Assembly (NCBI GenBank): GCA_028285625.1
Contig: JANQOX010000023.1
Coordinates: 186,001-250,000, forward strand
Direction of reading: 5' to 3'
Length of the DNA: 64,000 bases
Source of the DNA: Myxococcota bacterium
Lineage (GTDB): Bacteria > Myxococcota_A > UBA9160 > UBA6930
Shown here one piece after another: positions 1 to 7,023 of the stretch. Under the pieces are notes generated by a model. The model worked only from the letters and a program-made list of their open reading frames with translations, was not told the origin of the DNA and searched no databases. The stretch's first letter is position 1. The number at the start of each line of letters is the position of its first letter. Both the position numbers and the translations under genes were made by a program.

Positions 1-510
1 GTCGAGCAGCAGGTTGCCCAGCGTGGGGTCGTAGGTGAACGGCGTGGTCAGGCTGATGACGATGTCGAACGGCTGGGGATCGCTGCCGACGCCCGCGCTG
101 GAGAGCGGGAGCGTCCCCCGCGCGAACACCACCGTGTCATCCGCGCCGACGTTGTTCGCGAACGTCGTGCTCAACCCGTCGGGGTTGGCGGCGGTGGTGG
201 AGAGGTTCAGTTGGATGTCGTCGATGTCGCCGCTGAAGCCCAGTTGCGTGGGGTCGCCGAGCCGGAAGCGGATCTCGGTGAACGTGAGCGAGTTGCCGAA
301 GGGCAGGAACTCCGAGGCGCCGTAGACCTGCTGGTAGCGCATGGAACTCACCGTGCTGAAGGGCATGGCGTTGCCGCTGATCCCGTCGACGTTCGCATTG
401 GCGCCGGGCACGACGATGGCCAGCGCGCGCGCCTCGGGCGCGGCGAAGAGCAGGGCTGCTGTCACGAGCAGCAGCGGTGCGACCCAGGTGAAGACGTGGC
501 GATGCGGCAT
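1..510 (-). CDS. Exported PEP-CTERM-neighbourhood protein, C-terminus outside window
   Basis: The reverse strand from the ATG at 510 stays open to the window edge (170 residues seen). The first ~30 residues form a Sec signal peptide: MPHRHVF, a hydrophobic stretch rich in Leu, Val and Ala, then a small-residue cleavage region near PEARA. The rest is Gly/Ser/Thr/Asn-rich with beta-type character and resembles the body of PEP-CTERM or choice-of-anchor surface proteins. The sorting tail, if present, lies beyond the window. Three other small secreted proteins with PEP-CTERM-like tails lie within 10 kb, which supports the class. The product is probably surface or matrix associated; specific function unknown. 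Confidence 0.6.
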   Translation of the reverse strand, partial: MPHRHVFTWVAPLLLVTAALLFAAPEARALAIVVPGANANVDGISGNAMPFSTVSSMRYQQVYGASEFLPFGNSLTFTEIRFRLGDPTQLGFSGDIDDIQLNLSTTAANPDGLSTTFANNVGADDTVVFARGTLPLSSAGVGSDPQPFDIVISLTTPFTYDPTLGNLLLD

Positions 511-555
511 CCCGGCTCTCCTCTGGCTTCGCACGCGCCGTCGCCGCCAAAGGAG

Positions 556-590
556 GAAGGGAAGGCCCGCGCAAAGCAGCCCTTCCCTTC
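556..590. promoter_or_regulatory. Perfect 10-bp inverted repeat between divergent genes
   Basis: GAAGGGAAGG at 556-565 is exactly complementary to CCTTCCCTTC at 581-590, with a 15-nt spacer. It lies in the 174-bp gap between the leftward secreted-protein gene and the rightward aldo/keto reductase gene. It could be a protein-binding site or a hairpin in a leader. There is no U-run, so it is not a clear terminator. Confidence 0.35.
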
Positions 591-684
591 GAGGGGAGAA
601 TACCACAGGCGAGGCCACGTGCTGACTGAGGGCGACCGGGCCGATCCGGACGGCCCGGCGCGCCGACCGTATCTTCCGAGCACC

Positions 685-1770
685 ATGGACGTGACGTCAC
701 CGCGCCGGGTCGGCAGGACCGACCTTCTCGTCACGCCGCTCGGGTTCGGCGCGGGGCCCCTCGGCGACCCCGGCCTCGCCGACGAGGTGTGCCTGGCCAC
801 CGTCGAGGCAGCCTGGGCATCGGGCGTGCGCTTCTTCGACACGGCACCGGACTACGGGCTCGGGCGCTCCGAACGCCGCCTCGGGATGGCGCTGGCGAAC
901 CACGACCGTGACGACTTCTGCATCAACACCAAGGTCGGCAAGTCGCTCGTGCCCGAGCCGGTGCGCGACCCGAGCCAGAAGACGCTGAGCCCGCAGGGTG
1001 AGGTGCGGACACCGCGCGATCCCCGAAGCCGCTTTCGCAGCCACTACGACTACGGCCACGACGCGATCCTCCAGCAGCACCAGGACTCGATGCAGCGGCT
1101 GGGGCTGGCTTCCGTGGACAGCCTCACCATCCACGACCTCGACCACGGCTACCACTCGAAGGCACAGGTCGCGGAGCACCTGGATCAACTCTCGCGCAAC
1201 GGAGGCGGCGGTGCGCTTGCGCTCGAAGCCCTGCGCGAGACCGGCGCGATCCGGGCGATCGGCCTGGGCTGCAACCTGGAGTCACGCAACGCCGGGAGCT
1301 GGGTCGGCCAAGAGCACGAGGAGCTGATCGAGCAGATCGCCGCGCGCGTCGATCTCGACTTCCTGGTGGTCGCGGGCCCCTACACGCTGCTCGATACGCG
1401 CGCCCTGCGCCGGCTCGCCGCCCTGTGCGAGAAGCGCGGCATCGGTTGGATCGGCGCGTCGCCCTACGCCGGGGGCTGGCTCGTCGGCGACGAAACGACG
1501 CCGTACATGTACGGCCAGGCACCGCCCGAAATCATCGAGCGCTCGCAGGCCATCCGGCAGCTGTGCGAGGCCCACGGCGCTTCGCTCGCAGCCGCCGCCC
1601 TGCAGTTTCCCCTGGCGCATCCGCTCGTGGCGACCGTCATTCCAGGCGCCAGGTCGCCTGCAGAGGCCCTTCTCACCCGCGAGCGCCTGCATGCCCCGGT
1701 CCCCGTGGAGCTATGGGAAGCACTCGTACGCGAGGGCCTGCTCGACCCGGCCGCACCGACGCCGGCGTAG
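685..1770 (+). CDS. Aldo/keto reductase (D-threo-aldose 1-dehydrogenase-like)
   Basis: 361 residues from the ATG at 685, the first start that gives a normal aldo/keto reductase N-terminus (VGRTDLLVTPLGFG). The family signature FFDTAPDYGLGRSERRLG at about residues 50-67 contributes catalytic Asp52 and Tyr57. Lys83 (NTK) and the His of IHDLDHG complete the expected AKR tetrad. The order of motifs and the YDYGHDAI stretch resemble the L-fucose / D-threo-aldose 1-dehydrogenase and pyridoxal 4-dehydrogenase branch. It would be a cytosolic NAD(P)-dependent oxidoreductase; the substrate cannot be told from sequence. It stands alone, 66 bp upstream of the hydrolase gene on the same strand, but a palindrome between them suggests separate control. 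Confidence 0.85.
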   Translation: MDVTSPRRVGRTDLLVTPLGFGAGPLGDPGLADEVCLATVEAAWASGVRFFDTAPDYGLGRSERRLGMALANHDRDDFCINTKVGKSLVPEPVRDPSQKTLSPQGEVRTPRDPRSRFRSHYDYGHDAILQQHQDSMQRLGLASVDSLTIHDLDHGYHSKAQVAEHLDQLSRNGGGGALALEALRETGAIRAIGLGCNLESRNAGSWVGQEHEELIEQIAARVDLDFLVVAGPYTLLDTRALRRLAALCEKRGIGWIGASPYAGGWLVGDETTPYMYGQAPPEIIERSQAIRQLCEAHGASLAAAALQFPLAHPLVATVIPGARSPAEALLTRERLHAPVPVELWEALVREGLLDPAAPTPA

Positions 1771-1800
1771 GCGCATACCGCGCCGGTTGACCCACCAGAA

Positions 1801-1816
1801 AACTAGGATACTAGTT
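1801..1816. promoter_or_regulatory. Palindromic operator candidate upstream of the PF10118-type hydrolase gene
   Basis: AACTAG-GATA-CTAGTT is a perfect 6-bp inverted repeat with a 4-nt spacer, notably AT-rich in a GC-rich setting, 20 nt upstream of the start codon at 1837. The spacing fits a TetR-type operator overlapping the promoter. An AGGAGG ribosome-binding site follows at 1823-1828. The regulator is not identifiable in the window. Confidence 0.5.
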
Positions 1817-1836
1817 AGAGCCAGGAGGCCCGAGCC

Positions 1837-2652
1837 GTGCTGGACACGATCACCGTGCGGCGGATGCCCTTCGCGTTCTCGGAGGAGATCGATCCGGTCG
1901 TCTTCCCCGGTGATCACGCCCGGTCGTTCGGGCTGATCGCGGGGTCGCTGCTGCTGCCGCACCTCGAGCCCTATCTGATCCGGTCGATGAAGGCGGCGCG
2001 CCCGCACGTTCGCGACCCCGAGATCCTCGACGGGCTCGACCGCTTCGCGGCGCAGGAAGGCCACCACTACCGGATGCACATGAAGTTCAATGCGGCGGTT
2101 CGGCGCGCGGGCTTTCCGGGGCTCGAGGCCCTCGAGAAGGAGCTCTCGGACGACTACCACCGCTTCAGCCGCGAGCGCTCGCTGCGCTTCAACCTGGCCT
2201 ACGCCGAGGGCTTCGAGGCGCTCTCGATGAACGCCATCAAGGCGATGATGGAGCCCGATGGCTTCGGCGAAGACCTGCCCGAGTTCATGCAGATGTTCGA
2301 GTGGCACTTCGTCGAAGAGCTCGAGCACCGGACGGTCACCTTCGACGTCTACGACCACGTGGTCGGGGGCTACTTCTACCGGCTGTTCGTCGGCGCCTGG
2401 GCGCAGTGGCACTTCACCCGCTGGATGCGCCGGGTGGCGGCCTACATGCTGAAGGTCTGCCCGCAGCCGAAGACGCCCGGTACGGAGCGCGACGGCGCGC
2501 CCCGCCCTCCCCGCCAGCCGAACCTGCTCGCGCAGCTGCCCATGCTGCTGCGCATCTACTCCCCGACCTACACGCCCCACAAGGTCGAGATCGCCCCCGG
2601 CATGGAGCGCCTCGCCCGCAAGTACAGCGAGATGGCCCTCAAGACGTCGTGA
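1837..2652 (+). CDS. Predicted metal-dependent hydrolase (PF10118 family)
   Basis: 271 residues from a GTG start 8 nt behind AGGAGG. The N-terminus (ITVRRMPFAFSEEIDP followed by VFPGDHARS) and the helical body with acidic/His clusters match the PF10118 family of predicted metal-dependent hydrolases. Likely metal ligands include the Glu/His of AAQEGHHYRMH and of FEWHFVEELEHR, an arrangement like ferritin-like di-iron folds. The family is common in mycobacteria and deltaproteobacteria near lipid or xenobiotic metabolism genes, but its reaction is not established. No signal peptide. The palindrome just upstream suggests ligand-responsive control. Confidence 0.75.
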   Translation: MLDTITVRRMPFAFSEEIDPVVFPGDHARSFGLIAGSLLLPHLEPYLIRSMKAARPHVRDPEILDGLDRFAAQEGHHYRMHMKFNAAVRRAGFPGLEALEKELSDDYHRFSRERSLRFNLAYAEGFEALSMNAIKAMMEPDGFGEDLPEFMQMFEWHFVEELEHRTVTFDVYDHVVGGYFYRLFVGAWAQWHFTRWMRRVAAYMLKVCPQPKTPGTERDGAPRPPRQPNLLAQLPMLLRIYSPTYTPHKVEIAPGMERLARKYSEMALKTS

Positions 2653-2676
2653 GGGCCGCTCGCCTCGCGGCCACCC

Positions 2677-3360
2677 CTAGCGAACGCGACGCCGAACCAG
2701 ACCGATGGCCAGCAGTCCGACGGCCACGAGCGTCGACGAGCCGGCTTCGGGCACCGTGAGCACGCCCGAGATCGCGTAGAGGCGGTAGTTCTCGACCGAA
2801 GGTCGGCCCGTCAGGCGCTCGATCCAGTTGTCATTGGAGGAGTTCAAGCGCCCGAACGACACCTCGGGAGACGTGCCGAGCGGGATGAGGCTCGCGGTAC
2901 CGTCGGCGAGCGTGCCCGTCCATACGCGCCTCTCCCCCGGCGTGCTCGTGACGATGGGAGAGCCGGTCTCGTCGACGTCCAGCGGCGGGTGTGAAAACGG
3001 GGTCCAGAGAAGGGCGTTGGTCGACGCCCGGAGCGTATCGTCGAGGCGGTAGATGGGGACACCGGTCTCGACCAGCGGGTTCGTGCCGGTGTGGTCCCTC
3101 GCGCTGATGGAGGTCGTGGAGGCGACGACACGCCAGGTCGTGCCCAGGGCCGCCAACTCGGGGACGGAGAGCGCGACGGCCGTCACGAAGGCGTCGTACG
3201 TGGCGATCGACGACGAGAGCGCGTCGGTCGAGGTCGACGTCGTGAAGATCAACCGATACGAGTCGCCGTCGACGAGGCCCGTGGGCACGGTGATCGGAGC
3301 CGCAACGGACGCGCCGGCAAACGACAGCGAGGCGGCGATGGCAATGGCGAGCTTTCGCAT
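2677..3360 (-). CDS. PEP-CTERM-type exported protein
   Basis: 227 residues from the ATG at 3360, preceded by a GGGAGG ribosome-binding site. It has a signal peptide (MRKLAIAIAASLSFAGASVA) and a C-terminal sorting-type tail: VPEAG, then a hydrophobic helix, then RRRVR. This is the tripartite layout recognised by exosortase systems, with PEA in place of the usual PEP. The body is rich in Thr, Ser and Asp with no recognisable catalytic motif. It is predicted to be exported and retained at the surface or in the polysaccharide matrix. A sigma-54-like element lies about 70 bp upstream. It is convergent with the hydrolase gene (24 bp between stops). Confidence 0.75.
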   Translation of the reverse strand: MRKLAIAIAASLSFAGASVAAPITVPTGLVDGDSYRLIFTTSTSTDALSSSIATYDAFVTAVALSVPELAALGTTWRVVASTTSISARDHTGTNPLVETGVPIYRLDDTLRASTNALLWTPFSHPPLDVDETGSPIVTSTPGERRVWTGTLADGTASLIPLGTSPEVSFGRLNSSNDNWIERLTGRPSVENYRLYAISGVLTVPEAGSSTLVAVGLLAIGLVRRRVR

Positions 3361-3427
3361 GGGTTCCTCCCGGGATGAGCACGGAGGAGCCCACGAACGC
3401 CGCAGCGCCCCTTCCCACCCCTCCGAG

Positions 3428-3446
3428 GGTGCACGAAACGTGCCTT
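3428..3446 (-). promoter_or_regulatory. Sigma-54-like -24/-12 element for the PEP-CTERM gene
   Basis: Read on the minus strand, AAGGCACGTTTCGTGCA has GG and GC exactly 10 nt apart and matches 10 of 13 informative positions of YTGGCACGN4TTGCW, including an intact GGCACG. The predicted start would be near 3419, giving a leader of about 60 nt to the ATG at 3360. A 10/13 match can occur by chance in such GC-rich DNA. Confidence 0.4.
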
Positions 3447-3731
3447 CGGACGAACCGTCGAAGCACCGGGCCGAGATTCCGGAGCGTTGGCGGCCTTCTC
3501 CAAGGTTCGGACCCTGCTTCGCGGTGGGATGGGAGTCACGGCGGGGCGGCACGCGGGCGAAACCTCTTCCCAGTATGGGCAAGGTGGTTCCGTGACTTCC
3601 GTACGGATTCCGAGGGCTTACCCCAACTCGTGCATCTCGAACACCTGATGGATCGCGTCGCCGAAGACACCGTGCCGAGCGTTGAACGGACACACCGACG
3701 CCGCCGCGTAGGGCGCCCGCCCACGCCGGTT
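3447..3731. other. Gene-free divergent intergenic region
   Basis: The gap between the leftward PEP-CTERM gene (start 3360) and the rightward response regulator (start 3732) is 371 bp. Apart from the sigma-54-like element near 3430-3444 and an imperfect CTTCGGACG/CGTCGAAG inverted repeat just beyond it, I see no gene, RNA or clear promoter. Open frames here lack ribosome-binding sites and family resemblance. Confidence 0.5.
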
Positions 3732-4361
3732 ATGTTCCGGGGCGTCGTGAAGCAGACGGTCCTGTTGGCGGACGACCACCCGATCTTTCGGCGGGGGCTC
3801 GCCACCGTGCTCGAGGAGGCGGGCCATTACGACGTGGTCGCGCAGGCAGGCGACGGGCGCTCGGCCCTGGAGCAGTGCCGGGCGCTCTGCCCCGACTTCG
3901 CCGTGCTCGACATCGGGATGCCCGAGATGAACGGGCTCGACGTGCTGGGTGCACTCGCCGAAGACACGTCGACCACCCGGGTCGTCCTGCTGACCATGTA
4001 CGACGAGTATGTGAGTCGCGCGGTCGAGCTGGGCGCCCGGGGCTACGTGCTGAAGGACCGCGCCGAGATGGAGCTGCTCGACTGCCTCGCACGGGTGGCC
4101 GCGGGCGACGTATTCGTGAGCTCGTCGATCGCGGAGCCGCGTGGCGCGGGGAGTGCGGACGACCTGGCGACGCTCACGCCCACCGAGCGCCGGGTGCTGG
4201 CCCTCGTGGGCGAGTTCCAGACCAGCCGCGAGATCGGCGAGCAGCTCGGCATCTCGTTCCGCACGGTGCAGAACCACCGTGCGCGAGCGGCCGACAAGCT
4301 GGGTCTCTCTGGGGCGAACGCGCTGCTGCGGTTTGCGCTCGACCACCGCGACCACTTCTAG
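3732..4361 (+). CDS. NarL/FixJ-type response regulator (REC + LuxR HTH)
   Basis: 209 residues from the ATG at 3732; a GTG at 3747 is an alternative start. The receiver domain begins VLLADDHPIFRRGL (acidic DD pair). It has phosphoacceptor Asp60 in AVLDIGMPEMNG, a Thr in LLTMYDE and the switch Lys in YVLKDRAEM. The C-terminal LuxR-type helix-turn-helix runs from LTPTERRVL through FRTVQNHRARAADKLGL. It is a cytosolic DNA-binding regulator activated by phosphorylation. The obvious partner is the histidine kinase encoded convergently 34 bp downstream. Targets are unknown; neighbouring secreted-protein genes are candidates. Confidence 0.9.
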   Translation: MFRGVVKQTVLLADDHPIFRRGLATVLEEAGHYDVVAQAGDGRSALEQCRALCPDFAVLDIGMPEMNGLDVLGALAEDTSTTRVVLLTMYDEYVSRAVELGARGYVLKDRAEMELLDCLARVAAGDVFVSSSIAEPRGAGSADDLATLTPTERRVLALVGEFQTSREIGEQLGISFRTVQNHRARAADKLGLSGANALLRFALDHRDHF

Positions 4362-4395
4362 CGGCGCGGGGCACGGCGACGGTCCGGCACAGGCG

Positions 4396-6156
4396 CTATC
4401 GCGGGATCTCGACCTCGAGACGCAGCCCCCCTTCAGGTGGGCGCAGGAAGCGGGCCGAGCCTCCGAGCGCGCGGGCACGCTCGATGATGCTGGCGGTTCC
4501 CACGCCGCCCGCAGGTTGCGTGCCGGGCTCTCCGCCGACCCCGTCGTCCTGGACCGAGAGCGAGACCGCCCCAGCCTCGTCGCGAACCTCGACCCGCACG
4601 CGCTGGGCTTGGGCGTGCCGCAAGACGTTGCTGAAGGCCTCCTGCAGGATGCGATACAGGTGCAGCTCGGTGGCGGCCGGCAGGGGGCCGAGCTCGCCCA
4701 TCTCGAGCTCGGCACGCACGCCGCTCTCGCGGAACGATTCGTCCACCAGCTCGGGCACGGCTTCGGCGAATCCCGCGAGGTCGAGCCTGTGGGGATGCAG
4801 ACCGCGCGAGATCCGCCGCAGGTCGTCGATCGCCGTGCGCGAGAGCGCGACCAGCTCTTCGCCGTCCGGCGTCCCGCCCACGCGCCCCTCGAGCCGGTTC
4901 GAGAGCACCACGAGCGGCTGACCCAGGCCGTCGTGCAGCTGCCCCGCGATGCGTCGCCGCTCGGCGTCCTGCGCCTCGATCAGCTGACCCGTGAGCGCGC
5001 GGCGCGTCTCGGCCAGTCTGCGCTCGGCCTCCAGGCGGCGCTCGTGGTCGAGCCGGATCCGGGTGGCCAGGGCGAACGAGAAGATCAGCGCCTGCACGCC
5101 CACGCAGCCGTAGAGCGTGTACTGCGTCCAGGCGCTCGGCGCGATGAGGCCCCGAAAGCTCGCCTGCCAGAGCAGCAGCGCCGGCCCCAGCACGAGCCAA
5201 CCGACGAGCAGACTACGGGCCGACGGGTTCCCGTCGCGGTGCGCCCAGATCATCGGGACCAGGAGCGAGCAGACCGCCAGCGCTTGCAAGGGGACCCCGA
5301 TCGCGAGCGCCGTCGGCATGTCGATCATCACGAGGGGCGAGAGCGCGAGGTTCGCCGCGCCGAGCACCAGGAAGCCGCGCTGCATCCACCGCGGCAGTGC
5401 CCTGCCCCCGCACACGCTCCAGGTGAGGATCAGGACGCCCGTGAGGGCGACCGGCGCCATCACCGACGACGCGACCGAGCCCCACCACGGCCAGTCGGGC
5501 CAGAGCCACAGCACCGCGTGCCCCGAACCCGACGCCAGGAAGACGGCGACCGACCCCAGGTACAGGACGTAACCCAGGTAACCCGTGTCGCGGACCGCCA
5601 CGTACAGGAGCAGGTGATAGAGGACCAGCGCGCCCACGAACGCGTAGAACAGGCCGAAGATCCAGGCGCGCTGCGCCTCGGCCGCAAGGAACGCCGCCTC
5701 GTCCATCACCGCGAAGCGCGTGCGCAGGATGCCTTCGCTCGCGATCCGCATGTAGACCGCCTGGGGTGCATCGCTGGCCGCGAGCGGGAAGGCGAAGCCC
5801 GTCGCCTCGATCGGCCGGGCCGACACCGGCTGGAGGTCGCCGGTGGAGGTTGCCACCCAACCGGCGGCGGACCGCTGGTAGAAGTCCACTTGGTCGAGCC
5901 AGTTGCCGTCGAGGTGCAGCACGCGCCCCTCGGGCCCAGGGCCCAGCCGCAATCGGAACCACCACGCCGACGCCGACGAACGCATCTCGAAGCGGTCCTC
6001 GGCCAGGGGCGCGAACCGCCCTGCGGCGTCGGGTGCGGCGACCCCGTCGATCGTGGCCGCGTGGTCGGGGTCCTCGAGCGCGGCCAGGTCGAGCGCCCAC
6101 GCCGCCGGGCACGCCAGGAACAGGAGCCAGGCGACGAGCGCACCGCGGAGCGTCAT
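4396..6156 (-). CDS. Membrane histidine kinase (7TMR-DISM sensor + HisKA_3)
   Basis: 586 residues from the ATG at 6156. A signal peptide is followed by an extracytoplasmic 7TMR-DISMED2-like beta domain with WWFRLRLGPG at ~60-75. Next come about seven membrane helices (~185-375) and a short coiled coil. The NarL-type HisKA_3 domain has phosphoacceptor His408 in GQLHDGLGQPL, and the ATPase domain has NVLRHAQA, DDGVGG and GVGTASIIERA. This architecture is typical of DISM sensors that bind carbohydrates or other small extracellular ligands. It lies tail-to-tail with the NarL-type regulator at 3732, its likely cognate; the convergent rather than operonic order is unusual. Confidence 0.9.
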   Translation of the reverse strand: MTLRGALVAWLLFLACPAAWALDLAALEDPDHAATIDGVAAPDAAGRFAPLAEDRFEMRSSASAWWFRLRLGPGPEGRVLHLDGNWLDQVDFYQRSAAGWVATSTGDLQPVSARPIEATGFAFPLAASDAPQAVYMRIASEGILRTRFAVMDEAAFLAAEAQRAWIFGLFYAFVGALVLYHLLLYVAVRDTGYLGYVLYLGSVAVFLASGSGHAVLWLWPDWPWWGSVASSVMAPVALTGVLILTWSVCGGRALPRWMQRGFLVLGAANLALSPLVMIDMPTALAIGVPLQALAVCSLLVPMIWAHRDGNPSARSLLVGWLVLGPALLLWQASFRGLIAPSAWTQYTLYGCVGVQALIFSFALATRIRLDHERRLEAERRLAETRRALTGQLIEAQDAERRRIAGQLHDGLGQPLVVLSNRLEGRVGGTPDGEELVALSRTAIDDLRRISRGLHPHRLDLAGFAEAVPELVDESFRESGVRAELEMGELGPLPAATELHLYRILQEAFSNVLRHAQAQRVRVEVRDEAGAVSLSVQDDGVGGEPGTQPAGGVGTASIIERARALGGSARFLRPPEGGLRLEVEIPR

Positions 6157-6215
6157 CGCCGTCAACCGTACCGCGGGGCCGACCGCGGGGCCGCTGGGGC
6201 CCACCTGGCAGGCGC

Positions 6216-6237
6216 ACCTGAGCACCCGTACTCAGGT
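6216..6237. promoter_or_regulatory. 22-bp inverted repeat between kinase and PEP-CTERM genes
   Basis: ACCTGAG at 6216-6222 and CTCAGGT at 6231-6237 are perfect inverted 7-mers separated by 8 nt. They sit between the divergent histidine kinase (start 6156) and PEP-CTERM gene (start 6342). The half-sites resemble those bound by LuxR/NarL-type HTH dimers (a lux box is ACCTGT-N8-ACAGGT, 2 bp shorter), which makes the nearby NarL-type regulator a candidate binder. This is an inference only. Confidence 0.4.
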
Positions 6238-6341
6238 AGACCGGTGGCGCGCGTTCTAGGCTGGCCCTGGGAAGGGGATGCGGCCAAGGCCGGCTTCGGG
6301 CCGGGCGCGCATCTCCCACGGAATTCACTCGAGGAGAACCC

Positions 6342-6938
6342 ATGCGCCGAACCCTGCTGCTGCTGCCCCTGTTCCTTGCCTTCTTCCTGCTCGGCCCCTC
6401 GTCGGCCGGCGCCGCCACGCTCCAGGTCGCGGGCGGCAAGCTGGTCGGCGCGCTGGGCGTCGACGTGGGGGGCACGCTCTATGACGTTTCCTTCGTCGAC
6501 GGCAGCTGCATCGCGCTGTTCGCCCCGTGCGACCCGTCCAGCGTGTACGTGTTCAGCGGGTCCACCGCGGGTCAGGCCGCAGCCCAGGCGCTGCTCGACC
6601 AGGTCTTCCTCGACGGGGGCCTGGGCACGTTCGATACCGATCCGGAGCTCACCGCCGGCTGCGAGATCGCATTCAACGTCTGCTCGATCCACACGCCCCA
6701 CACCGCGTTCGCCGGCGGCAACGGCGTCTTCGCGTCCTCGACGGTCAACTTCTCGCCCACCGGTAGCGACTTCGCCGCCGCCAGCGGGACCATCATGGGC
6801 AACAACGACCTGACCGGAAACGGCGGCAACGTCTGGGCCGTTTGGGCCCCGGCCTCGGGCGCCGTTCCGGAACCCGCGGTCGCGCTGCTCACGGCAGTGG
6901 GGCTGCTGGGGCTGGCGATCTCGGGTAGGCGGCGCTGA
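6342..6938 (+). CDS. PEP-CTERM sorting-domain protein
   Basis: 198 residues from the ATG at 6342 behind GAGGAG. The signal peptide is strongly hydrophobic, with a Leu-rich core ending SSAGAA. The body is Gly/Ala/Ser/Asp-rich with paired cysteines that may form disulfides outside the cytoplasm. The C-terminus is a full PEP-CTERM signal: VPEPAVALLTAVGLLGLAI followed by SGRRR. Such proteins are exported, processed by an exosortase and anchored or released into the exopolysaccharide matrix. No exosortase gene is in the window. A strong palindrome follows 34 bp after the stop. Confidence 0.85.
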   Translation: MRRTLLLLPLFLAFFLLGPSSAGAATLQVAGGKLVGALGVDVGGTLYDVSFVDGSCIALFAPCDPSSVYVFSGSTAGQAAAQALLDQVFLDGGLGTFDTDPELTAGCEIAFNVCSIHTPHTAFAGGNGVFASSTVNFSPTGSDFAAASGTIMGNNDLTGNGGNVWAVWAPASGAVPEPAVALLTAVGLLGLAISGRRR

Positions 6939-6972
6939 CGCCACCCGCTCTCCCCGGCGTGGTCCGTGGAAA

Positions 6973-7005
6973 GTGCGACGGGATTCTTGCAAGATCCCGT
7001 CGCAC
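6973..7005. promoter_or_regulatory. 33-bp near-perfect palindrome before the alkylsulfatase gene
   Basis: GTGCGACGGGAT (6973-6984) and ATCCCGTCGCAC (6994-7005) are perfect 12-bp inverted arms. The 9-nt centre contains CTTGCAAG, itself a palindrome. It ends 5 nt before the AAGGAGG ribosome-binding site of the next gene. As RNA it would be a very stable hairpin ending the PEP-CTERM transcript or occluding translation; as DNA it looks like a dimeric-regulator operator. No U-run follows. Confidence 0.6.
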
Positions 7006-7023
7006 GATCCAAGGAGGGACCAC

